A stretch of DNA of 64,000 bases from the NCBI RefSeq assembly GCF_014170375.1, contig NZ_LZZW01000029.1:129501-193500 (forward strand), written 5' to 3'. The notes beneath the pieces are model-generated. The model was not told the origin of the DNA, ran no database searches, and saw only the letters and a list, made by a program, of their open reading frames with translations. How positions within the stretch are numbered: position 1 is the first letter of the stretch; each line of letters starts with the position of its first letter. The DNA comes from Variovorax sp. UMC13 (GTDB lineage: Bacteria; Pseudomonadota; Gammaproteobacteria; Burkholderiales; Burkholderiaceae_C). Shown here piece by piece: positions 7,688-17,000 of this stretch. Position numbers and translations under genes: made by a program.

Positions 7688-8182
7688 ATGAGTGAGCGTT
7701 TGCGCATTGTTTTCATCTCACGCAGGAACTCCCTGCGCAGTGTCCTGGCCGAGGCCTGTCTCTCACATCTGAACGCCACCAAGTTCGTGGTTTCGTCGGG
7801 TGGCCAGCCAGGTCAGGTGGCCGCGCAGTTCCATCCGGCGGCGATCGGCGCCTTGAACAGCGCCGGCATCGCGCTGCCCGCGGGCCGTCCGAAAGCGTGG
7901 GATGCGGTGCTGCGGCGTGGCGCGCCCTTCGCAGACTTCGTGATCACGCTCGATGCCGAGTTGCCGCAATCGGCACCGCGCTGGCCGGGCCAACCCGAAG
8001 TGGCGACCTGGCCCTTCCCGGACATCGCCGTCGGCATGGACGCGGAGGAAACGGCCGTCGCCGCGATCCGGATGCTTTACGCGTTGCGCCGCAGGCTCGA
8101 ACTGTTGTCGAGCCTGCCCTTGCGTGGCGCGGATCGCAGCGCCGTGCGAGGCGATGTGCGAGACCTCGCGCACTGGCACTAG
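7688..8182 (+). CDS. Low-molecular-weight phosphatase/ArsC-like protein, catalytic Cys replaced
   Basis: The 164-residue product aligns by eye with the low-molecular-weight tyrosine phosphatase/ArsC family. IVFISRRNSLRSVLAEACL matches the family P-loop pattern, normally (V/I)LFVC-T-x-N-S-x-R-S-x-x-A-E. The nucleophilic Cys of CX5R is Ser11 here, with Arg17 retained. The later WPFPDI sits where the acid-loop DP motif lies. It probably binds an oxyanion or phosphoprotein without normal catalysis, or uses a different chemistry. ATG 7688 is preceded by a TATAGT-like -10 box. It stands alone, 156 bases after the previous gene. Confidence 0.75.
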   Translation: MSERLRIVFISRRNSLRSVLAEACLSHLNATKFVVSSGGQPGQVAAQFHPAAIGALNSAGIALPAGRPKAWDAVLRRGAPFADFVITLDAELPQSAPRWPGQPEVATWPFPDIAVGMDAEETAVAAIRMLYALRRRLELLSSLPLRGADRSAVRGDVRDLAHWH

Positions 8183-8479
8183 CGCGACGCGTCGCTACCG
8201 GCCCGAGGGGCCAGCCCGTGCCGCGCACGGCGCTCGATCCGAGATGGACGCTGGCAAGGCTGAAAGCCGTACCTCGTTCCACAGGCAGGCATTCCCTCTC
8301 GCCCGGCCCGTGCGCGCGCACGACCGTAACAAAGAAGACATATCCCGGCACGATGATGGAATTTTGCGCAATGGGCCTCATCGCTTGTCAATCCGATTCG
8401 CCTCATCGTTCGGCTGGCCGCATCGTCGCGGCACCCGGGCGTGCCTTCGTGCCTGTGCGGGTTGCAGAGGTCGTCGCAG

Positions 8480-9250
8480 GTGTGCGCGTACGCCGGCCGC
8501 CTGAACCGTAGCCAGGCGCTCGCGTGGGCCTTCTGCGGGTTCGCCGTCTCCGCGTCGGCCTCGGAAATCGATGGCGACGGTGCGCGGGTCGGGGCCGATG
8601 CGCAACGGCCGGCGTCGGACCGGGCCTTCGCCGTGCGCGTTCAACGCTTCGACATTCCGGCACAGCCCCTGGCCGCCGCCCTGCATCGCTATGCCTCGGT
8701 CTCGGGCTGGCCGATCCTGTTCCATGGAACGATGGTGGCGGGGCGCACCTCGTCTCCCTTGCAGGGCGATTACGAGCCCGGTGCCGCGCTGCACCGCCTG
8801 CTCGACGGCACGGGGCTGGTGCCCGCCAAGGTGGATGCAGGGCCCGCGGATACCTATACCTTGAAGGCCGCGGACGCGCGCCAGCCCGACGCGGGCCTGG
8901 ACGCGCCAGGGGTCGACTTCGCGTACGGCGGATGGGTGCAGGCGCGGATCTGGGAAACCCTTTGCGCGGACGCCCGGACCGCGCCGGGCCGCTGGCGCTC
9001 GCTGTTGCGTTTCCGGGTGGATGCGGACGGCCATGTCAACGCCGCGCGAATGCTCAGCTCGACCGGCACGGCGGCGCGCGACGGGGCGGTCATCGCCGCC
9101 CTGCAGCGTGTGCGCATGGAGCGCGCCCCGCCGCCGGAGATGCCGCAACCGTTGACCCTGCTCATCCTGCCCGTCGCGCAGGGCGGTGGGCCACGCTGCG
9201 CGGGCACGCCGGCAGGGACGGAGCGCGGAAGTGCGTCGGCACATGACTGA
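8480..9250 (+). CDS. STN-domain plus TonB-C-domain periplasmic protein
   Basis: The 256-residue product (GTG start; GTG 8441 is the alternative) has a signal-like segment (RLNRSQALAWAFCGFAVSAS). An STN (secretin/TonB short N-terminal) domain follows at about 55-125 (FDIPAQPLAAALHRYASVSG), then a TonB C-terminal-like domain at about 145-235 (FRVDADGHVNAARMLSSTG). STN domains of TonB-dependent transducers contact FecR-type anti-sigma factors. TonB-C domains contact TonB-box proteins. This protein carries both but no beta barrel. Its stop overlaps the sigma-factor ATG by eight bases, so the two are translationally coupled. It is probably the periplasmic sensor of the sigma/FecR pair; that role is inferred. 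AGAGG lies about 10 bases before GTG 8480, which decided the start. Confidence 0.75.
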   Translation: MCAYAGRLNRSQALAWAFCGFAVSASASEIDGDGARVGADAQRPASDRAFAVRVQRFDIPAQPLAAALHRYASVSGWPILFHGTMVAGRTSSPLQGDYEPGAALHRLLDGTGLVPAKVDAGPADTYTLKAADARQPDAGLDAPGVDFAYGGWVQARIWETLCADARTAPGRWRSLLRFRVDADGHVNAARMLSSTGTAARDGAVIAALQRVRMERAPPPEMPQPLTLLILPVAQGGGPRCAGTPAGTERGSASAHD

Positions 9251-9755
9251 GGATGCGCGACTCGCCCTGACGGACTACCTGGCCAAGCACTACGCCCACC
9301 TCCGTCGTCGCCTGACCCAGGTGCTGGGCAACAGCGAGCTCGCGGGCGATGCCCTGCAGGACACCTGGGTGCGGCTGCATGGCAAGGAGGAAGAGAGCCC
9401 GGTCCAGAGCCCCACGGGCTACCTGGTGCGCATGGCCGTCAACATCGCGGTGGACATCCAGCGCCGCCAGAGCCGCTCCGTGTCTTTCGAGGAGGTCAAC
9501 GCCCTGATGGAGCTGGCCGATCCGGCGCCCGGCCCGGCGCAGGCGGCCGAGACCCGGTCCGAGCTCGACAAGGTGGTCAAGCTCATGGAGCGGCTGCCGG
9601 AGCGGCGCCGGACCATCCTCATGCTGGTGCGGCTCGAACACCTGCCGCAGAAGGAAGTGGCGCGGCGGCTGGGCATTTCGACCAGCGCCGTCGAGCACGA
9701 ATTGAGACGCGCGCACGACTTTCTGGACGCGCACATGAACCATGAAAAAAAATAG
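9243..9755 (+). CDS. ECF RNA polymerase sigma factor, FecI type
   Basis: The 170-residue sigma-70 relative has region 2 at about 10-80 (LQDTWVRLHG, YLVRMAVNIAVDIQRRQSR). The region 4 helix-turn-helix is at about 115-165 (LPERRRTILMLVRLEHLPQ, KEVARRLGISTSAVEHELRR). Its neighbours, an STN protein before and FecR after, place it in the iron-starvation/cell-surface-signalling group. ATG 9243 overlaps the preceding stop in ATGACTGA. The gene ends AAA AAA TAG, and a promoter-like element begins on the last base of that stop codon. It probably directs RNA polymerase to the two matching elements at 9755 and 10922. Confidence 0.92.
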   Translation: MTEDARLALTDYLAKHYAHLRRRLTQVLGNSELAGDALQDTWVRLHGKEEESPVQSPTGYLVRMAVNIAVDIQRRQSRSVSFEEVNALMELADPAPGPAQAAETRSELDKVVKLMERLPERRRTILMLVRLEHLPQKEVARRLGISTSAVEHELRRAHDFLDAHMNHEKK

Positions 9756-9786
9756 TTGGAGGTTTGGCGTGCCGTCGTTCGTCCTA
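9755..9786 (+). promoter_or_regulatory. Probable ECF-sigma promoter upstream of fecR
   Basis: GTTGGAGGTT (9755-9764) and GTTCGTCCTA (9777-9786) are separated by 12 bases and preceded by an A-tract. Both decamers recur identically, with the same 12-base spacing and a similar A-tract, at 10922-10953. The -10-side CGTC is a common ECF-sigma recognition core. The fecR ATG is about 95 bases downstream. The repetition is seen directly; the promoter role is inferred. Confidence 0.75.
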
Positions 9787-9881
9787 GGGGATGAGAAGCC
9801 TCGTCGCCCCTCCCGCGTGCACCCGTTCGCCCGGCCCCGTGCCGGCGTCGGCGGCCGCGTGCCTGCCGGGTGCCTGACACG

Positions 9882-10886
9882 ATGAACCCGCGCGTCGACG
9901 AAGCGATCGATGACGGCGATGCGCTGCGCACGCAGGCGCGCGTCTGGCTGCGCCTGCTCACGTCCACGCAGGTGAAGGCCTACGACACCGACGGTTTCCA
10001 GCGTTGGCTGCAGGCCAGCCCGGCCCACAAGGAAGCCTTCCGCGAGGCCAGGAGGCACTGGGACGCACTGGAGCCGGCATCGCGGGCCTTTCTGCAAACG
10101 CATCCCGGCGCGGCCGAGGCGCACCGGCGTGCGCTGCACGGCACGCGCCCTGACCGCCGCGCATTCCTCGGTGCCGCGGTGGGTGCGGCGGCCGTCGCGG
10201 GGGTGGCCGGCATGGCGGTGGCCTATCCGCCGGCGCGGCTCTGGCGCGCACCGGCCGAATGGGGTGCCGACGATCGCACGGCCACGGGCGAGCAGCGCAC
10301 GCTGGTCCTGGCCGATCGGGTCCAGGTGATGCTGAACACCCAGACCAGCGTGCGCCGCGGGGCCGGTGGCGACAACAACGCGGCGAGCCTCGAGCTGATC
10401 ACGGGCGAGGCTGCCATCGACCTTCCGGCCGGTGGCACCTCCTTTGCCGTCACCGCGGGGGCCGGACGCAGCAGCGCCGATGCCGGGCGCTTCGAGGTCC
10501 GCAATCTCGACGGCAAGGTCTGCGTGACCTGCGTCGCGGGCGCCGTGCAGGTGGTGCACCCGGCGGGAACGCGAACGCTGAAGACGCGCCAGCAGGCGGT
10601 CTACGACGCGCATGCGCTGAGCGGCGTGGCGAGCGTCGACCCGGCGTCGATGTCGGCCTGGCGGCGCGGAGAGCTCGTGTTCAACGAGGCCCGCCTGAGC
10701 GAGGTGATCGCCGAGATCAACCGCTACCGCGCGGGACGCGTCGTGCTCCTGCGGCGCTCCGCGCAGGACAGCCGGATCAGCGGTCGCTTCCTCATCGCAT
10801 CCCTGGACGCCGTGTTCGCGCAGTTGCAGCAGATGTTCGCGTTGCGCGTCCGCACGCTGCCCGGCGGCCTGGTGCTGCTGGGCTGA
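9882..10886 (+). CDS. FecR-family anti-sigma/sigma-regulator membrane protein
   Basis: The 334-residue product has an N-terminal cytoplasmic sigma-binding domain of the DUF4880 type (about 5-75; FQRWLQASPAHKEAFREARR). One membrane segment follows at about 94-115 (AFLGAAVGAAAVAGVAG). A periplasmic FecR domain lies at about 130-250, and a C-terminal STN-contacting region at about 260-334 (LSEVIAEINRYRAGRVVLL). FecR proteins hold their sigma factor inactive or help activate it when the periplasmic domain is engaged. Its partners here would be the preceding sigma factor and STN protein. ATG 9882 was preferred to the in-frame GTG 9870. A long untranslated leader separates it from the promoter at 9755. 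Confidence 0.9.
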   Translation: MNPRVDEAIDDGDALRTQARVWLRLLTSTQVKAYDTDGFQRWLQASPAHKEAFREARRHWDALEPASRAFLQTHPGAAEAHRRALHGTRPDRRAFLGAAVGAAAVAGVAGMAVAYPPARLWRAPAEWGADDRTATGEQRTLVLADRVQVMLNTQTSVRRGAGGDNNAASLELITGEAAIDLPAGGTSFAVTAGAGRSSADAGRFEVRNLDGKVCVTCVAGAVQVVHPAGTRTLKTRQQAVYDAHALSGVASVDPASMSAWRRGELVFNEARLSEVIAEINRYRAGRVVLLRRSAQDSRISGRFLIASLDAVFAQLQQMFALRVRTLPGGLVLLG

Positions 10887-10921
10887 AGCCGAGGCCGCAA
10901 AAGGGCCGCTCGAAAAAGAAA

Positions 10922-10953
10922 GTTGGAGGTTGTCGCAGCTTCCGTTCGTCCTA
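10922..10953 (+). promoter_or_regulatory. Probable ECF-sigma promoter upstream of the giant adhesin gene
   Basis: GTTGGAGGTT (10922-10931) and GTTCGTCCTA (10944-10953) have a 12-base spacer. They match the element at 9755-9786 base for base in both boxes and in spacing, while the spacers differ. This is what conserved -35/-10 recognition would produce. It starts 36 bases after the fecR stop and lies 130 bases before the adhesin ATG. Confidence 0.78.
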
Positions 10954-11083
10954 GCGTATCGGGATCCTGTCCGTGATGCGCCCGCGATCGGCTGCAGGCG
11001 ATGGTCGGAATTCCGTGACCGTGACCGGCTGCATGGCGCAGGCGGCACGGTGATCCTTGCATCACTACGGGCTGGAATTTCAC

Positions 11084-14000
11084 ATGAGCACAGGCGGACA
11101 CAAGAGCGCAGCAACGAAGACGACCACCAGGGGCGCCACGGCGGGCCGCACGGCCCTGCGCGGGCGGGGCTTCCGCATGGCACCGACGGCGCGCGTCGTC
11201 GCCATGATGCTGGCGGCCGGTGGCGTGCTCGCCGATGCCCACGCGCAACGCGCGCTGGGCGCGGCCTGGCTGGCGCAGAAGAACGTGATCCAGGGCACGG
11301 CGCAGGCCACGGGCCGGCTGCCCAACGGCCAGCCGGTGTCGAGCCTCACGAACCCCACGCAGCAGCGCGACAGCGCGCAGATGCAGCGCTCGCTCGACAA
11401 CCTCAACCTCGCGGCGCGCGGCATCGCGGCGCAGCAGGCGGCCCAGGAAGCGGCGCGGCTGGCCGCGCTCAACGCCGATGCCACGGTGCCCGATGGCCTG
11501 GTGGACGGTGGCCTGAAGGTCGACACCCACAGCCTCACAGCCGGCTGGCTCAACGCCAAGGCGCCGGTGCAGAGCGCCGCGGGCGGGCGCACGGTGGTGG
11601 GCATCGAGCAGACCGACGAGAAGGCGATCCTCAACTGGGAGAGCTTCAACGTGGGCCGGAACACCACGGTGAAGTTCGACCAGAAGGGCGGCACGAAAGC
11701 CGACGGCACCAACGGCTGGATCGCGCTCAACCGCATCAACGACCCCAGCGGCAAGCCCAGCCAGATCGCGGGCCAGATCCAGGCCGACGGGTCGGTCTAC
11801 ATCGTCAACCGCAACGGCATCGTCTTCAACGGCAGCGCGCAGGTCGACACGCGCACGCTGATTGCCTCGTCGCTGGCCCTGTCCGACGCGCAGTTCATGC
11901 GGGGCATCAACAACCCGACGAGCATGGCGCACGTCTGGGCGGGCGACACGCTGCTGCCGGCCTTCGGCGACCACGCGCCGACGGTGACGCCGAACTTCGA
12001 TCGCGCCGACGCCTGGGCGCCGACGGCCCCGACGCCCGGCACCGTGAGCGTGCAGGCCGGCGCGCGGATCCAGGTGGAAAAGGGCGACAAGCTGATGCTG
12101 CTGGGCACGCAGGTGAGCAACGCGGGCCGGCTCCAAGCGAGGGACGGCCAGGTCATCCTGGCCGCCGGCGAACAGGTGTGGCTGTCCGAGGACGTCAACG
12201 GCGTGCGCGGGCTCGACGTGGCGGTGTCGGGGCCGATGCCCTACCTCACGCTGTACTCGAACATCAACCAGGCCGTGACCCAGGGGCCCATCTATGCGTT
12301 CCATGACTTCCAGGCGCGGCTGGCGGCCGAGATCCTGCCAGCGCTGGACGCCCGCGCAGCGGCACTCGACTACAACGTGCTGAACACCGGCACCATCCAG
12401 TCGGACCGCGGCAACATCACCCTGCAGGCGCGCGACGTGCGCCAGATGGGCGTGCTCACGGCCAGCACCGCGCTCAACAACCGCGACGGCAGCATCCGCC
12501 TGCGGGCATGGGCGCAAGGCCAGCTGTTCGGCGGCGCGGGCATCTTCGAGGGCTTCAACTACGGCTCCGCGAGCTGGTCGGCCGGCACGCTGACCATGGG
12601 CGAAGGCAGCGTCACGCGGGTCCGGCCCGACGCCGAGGACACCAGCCAGATCGAGGCCACCGACCTGGCCATGCGCTACACGCCCGGCTCCATCAGCCTG
12701 TACGGCAAGCTGATCGACCTGCGTCCCGGCAGCCTGACGATGGCGCCCTCGGGCCTGGTCGACATCGTGGCGGCCACGGTGCCCTATGTCGTCGGCAACA
12801 AGCAGGTCATCACGCCGGGCTTCGGTGCCCGCGCCAACGACACGAGCCGCATCTACATCGACAGCGGTGCGGTGGTCAGCACGGCAGGCCTGCAGGAGGT
12901 GGCGGTGCCGATCGAGCGCAACTTCATCGAGGTCGACCTGCGCATCAACGAGTTGCGCGATTCGCCGCTGCTGCGCGACAGCTGGCTGCGCGGGCAGAAG
13001 CTCGTCGTCGACCGGCGCGCGAGCGGCGTGTTCGCGCACGGCCCGATGTCGGGCGTGCTGTGGGGCGGCGACGCCGGTGCCTGGCAAGGCACGCCGCTGG
13101 CCGACGTGTCGGGGTGGATCGGCGTCGGCAAGACCGACCTGCAGGAACTCTCCGCCACCGGCGGCAGCATCAACCTCAAGTCCGGCGGCGACCTGATCGC
13201 CCGCCCGGGCTCGCTGCTGGACATCTCGGGCGGCTCGGTGCGCTACGCCGGCGGCTGGAACACCACCAGCAAGATCCGCAGCCTGGACGGCCGCCTGCAC
13301 ACCATGGCCAACGCCTCGCCGGACCTGGTGTACGACGGCATCGCCGGGCGCTTCATCAGCGAGCACGCGCGCTGGAACGTCAGCGAGACCTTCCTGTCGC
13401 CCCTGCTGTCGGGCAAGGCCTTCGAGGCCGGCTACACCGAGGGCCGTGGGGCCGGTGCGATGCTGATGTACGTGGGGCAGGGCGTGGTGCTCGAGGGCGA
13501 GCTGGCCGGCGGCACGGTGGTCGGCGAGCGCCAGCAGGGCGACGCGGGCACGGCCAAGGCCGGCCGCTGGACCTTCGGCGGCGGCAGCAACCTCGAGTGG
13601 CCCTGGAACCTGGGCGCGCTCACCATCTCCGATGCGCCCGAGCAGCTGGGCAGCGACTTCACCCGCGCCAGCGCGCTCGACACGCGCTGGCGGCAGGCCG
13701 ACGGCAGCACCGCCAGCTGGTTCGATGCCGGCATGCTGGAGCGCAGCGGCCTGGGCAGCATCCAACTCGCCGTGGGCGGCAATTTCACGCTGGCCCAGGA
13801 TACGGAACTGAGGCTGGCGCCCAGGACCGCGTTCGCCATCATCGCCAGCGCGGGCAACACCTCGAGGCTCGACTTCCGGATCGACGGCACGCTGCGAAGC
13901 GCGGGCGGCTCCGTCGTGCTGGCGAACCAGGACCCCACCGGCGGCAGCGTGACGCTGGGCGCTGGCGCACGCATCGACGTCGGCGGGCAATGGCACAACG

Positions 14001-17000
14001 AGACCTTGAACGGCCGGGCGGTGGACGTGCTCGCCAAGGACGGCGGCACGATCTCGCTCGAGGCCGCCAAGCTGCATGTCGAAGGCCCCGCGACCCTCGT
14101 CGTCTCCGGCGGTGGCCGGGGCTGGCGCGAGGGCAGCAAGAAGAAGCTGGACATGGGCGATGCCGGCAGCATCCGCCTCGACGGCGTGGCCGGCAAGGAC
14201 CTCGACCGGCTGGACCTCCAGGCCTTCGCGGCCGGCTCGGGCGGCTCGCTCGCGCTGGTGCTGGCGCAAGACCAGCTGAGCATCGGCGGCCCGCCGCTGG
14301 CCGACGCGTGGCGCCTGCCGACCACGCTCTATGGCGACCGCGGCTTCCGCGCCGTGTCGCTGGAAGTGCCGGGCCCGGTGGACATCGCCGACGGCACGCG
14401 GATCGGGCTCGTGCCGCTCGGTTGGGACATGGTCGGCGTCGACCACGAGGCGATCGCCAGCGGCAGCCGCCTGGGCGAGCTGCTGACGGCCTCGCTGCTG
14501 CGGCCCGAGCAACGGCTGGCGCGCGCGCCGGCGTCGTTGAGCCTCTCGACCATGGGCCAGGGCGACCTGCGGGTGGGTCGGGACGCGAGCATCCGGGTCG
14601 ACACCGGCGGCACCTTGTCGCTCAACGGTACCGCCGTCGATGTCCGGGGCACGGTCGTGGCGCCGGCCGGCGCGATCAGCGTGAGCGCGGCCACCACCCT
14701 GACCCTGGCCGAGGGCGCGAGCCTGCTGGCGCGCGGCGCGGCGGTGGTCCATGACGACGCCCGGGGGCGGCGCGTCGGCCGCGTGCTCGACGGCGGGCGC
14801 GTCACGCTTCGGGCCGCCGACCTGGCGCTGGAGACGGGCTCGCTGATCGATGTCTCGGGCACGCAGGCCGTGCTCGACGGCGCGCCGTCCGCATGGCATG
14901 AAAGCACCGGCCTGGAGGTGGCCAGCCATGGCGGCAGCATCGCGGTCACCGGCAAGGGCCTGATCGCAGGCCGCCTGGTCGCGCGGGCCGGCGGCGCCGG
15001 CGCGCATGGTGGTTCGCTGTCGCTCACCCACTCGGACCCCTCGGTGCAGGGCGACCCGGGCCAGCTGCTGGTGCGGCAGTTCTGCGGCATCGTCGGCTTC
15101 TGCGATCCGTCGCAGGTGATCGGCGTCGATTTCTCGAAGGTGCTGGAAGACTACGGCATGCCCGGTTTCCCGCGCATGGTGCTGACGCAGGCCTTCATCG
15201 ACGCGCTCAGCAACTCGCTGCGCGCGGGCCTGTCGGTCACCGACGCGGCCTTGCAGGCCGGCGGGGGCACGATCGACTTCGCGGCCTACGGACTGGATGA
15301 CGCCGCGCTGGATGGTTTCCGCGACGGCGTCGGCATCGACCTGCGCGCCATCCAGCCGACGCGTTCGCTGCTCACCGTGCGTCCCGGCGCGATGGCGTCG
15401 GGCGGGTTCGCGGACCTCGCGCTGAAGGCCAGCGGACGGGTGGAGCTGGGCGACGTGCACCTGAGCGCCGGCCGTTCGATCACGGTGGACGGCATGCTCG
15501 CCCGTGCGCCCGGCGAGTCGGCCGGCGCCAGCCTGGTGGCGCCCTACATCGTGCTGCAGCGCACCGGCTCCAACGCCAAGGCCGCGCCCGCGGACGAACT
15601 CGCGGGTCAGCTGCGGCTGCAGGCCGATACCGTCGATGTGTACGGCGGCCGCAACGCGGGCGCCATCCACGGCCCGGCGAGCCTGCGCGGCTTCGCGCAG
15701 ACCACGGTGACGGCGGACGAACTGCGCTTCACGGTGGTCACGCCCGGCAGCGGGGCCGAGCCCACCGGCGCGCGCGAGGCCACGCTCGACGTCGACGGCA
15801 GCTTGCGCATCGAGGCGGGCCAGGTGTACCCGTCGACCGGTGTCGACGCGAAGATCGTCGCCAGCCGTTCGATCGAGGTCCATGGGAACGGCGCCATGCC
15901 GGACGCACCGTTGTCCGCCGGTGGCGCGCTCACCCTGACGGCCCCGGTGATCGAGCAGCACGGCGTGTTGCGCGCGCCCTTCGGGCAGCTCACGCTCGCC
16001 GCCGGCGAGCGGCTGGTGCTCGGCGCCGGCAGCCTCACGTCGGTCTCCGGCGACGGCCTGCTGGTGCCCTACGGCGCGCTCCTCAACAACGAGTACTGGA
16101 CCGGCCCCTTCAAGCTGGAGGGCGAACGCGGCATGTCCGCACCGCCGGAAAAACGCATCGTGCTGCAGGGAGCGTCGGTCGACGTGGCCGCTGGCTCGGT
16201 GATCGACATCCGCGGCGGCGGCGACATGGTCGCGCGTGAATTCGTGCCGGGCAGCGGCGGCTCGCACGACATCCTGACGCTGCCGGGCGCCTACGCGGTG
16301 GTGCCCGGCCATGCCTCGGCGGTGGCGCCCGGCCTGCCCGCGCGCGCGGGCCACAGCCTCTGGCTGGCGGGCGGCAACGGCCTCGCGGCCGGCTGGTACA
16401 CGCTGCTGCCGGCCAGCTACGCGGCGCTGCCGGGGGCCTTCCTGGTGCTGCCCACCGGCGCACCGGCCACGCTCGGCACCCCGCCGGCTGGCACGGCAAT
16501 ACGGGCGGACGGCTCGGTGGTGATGGCCGGCCGCGAAGGCAATGCGCTGGCCGGTTCGGCCGATGCCCGCAGCGGCTGGTGGCAGGTGATGAACGGCGCC
16601 CAGTTGCGCCAGTACAGCCAATACCACGAGGCCCAGGCCAACACCTTCTTCGCCTCCGAGGCCTTCAAGCTCACGCAGTACCGGCTGACCGGCATCGACA
16701 TCGTCACGCCGCGGCTGCCGATGGATGCGGGGGCGGTGGTGCTGCGCGCCTCGCAGCAGCTGCAGCTTGGCGGCACCCTGCAGGCGCGGGGCGGCAGCGG
16801 GCCGGACGGCGAGACCGGCCGCGGTGGCCTGGTCGACATCGTGGCCGACAAGATCGCCATCGTCGGCGCCGGGCAGGACCCGTCGGCGCTGCGCGCGGAG
16901 GGCTTCCTGGTGCTGGCCTCGGACATGCTGTCGAACTTCGGCGCGGGCAGCCTGCTGGTCGGCGGCACCCGCTCCGGCGATGCGCTCGGGCTGGCGCTGG

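Noticed and set aside
8182..8193. Palindrome GCGACGCGTCGC after the phosphatase-like gene
   Set aside because: It is a perfect 12-mer but lacks a T-run or loop. GC-rich genomes contain many such sites, and no partner sequence was found.
8352..8511. Short frame beginning MMEFCAMGLIACQS before the STN gene
   Set aside because: There is no ribosome-binding site, it overlaps the STN gene start in another frame, and the composition turns Arg/Val-rich. It is not supported as a gene.
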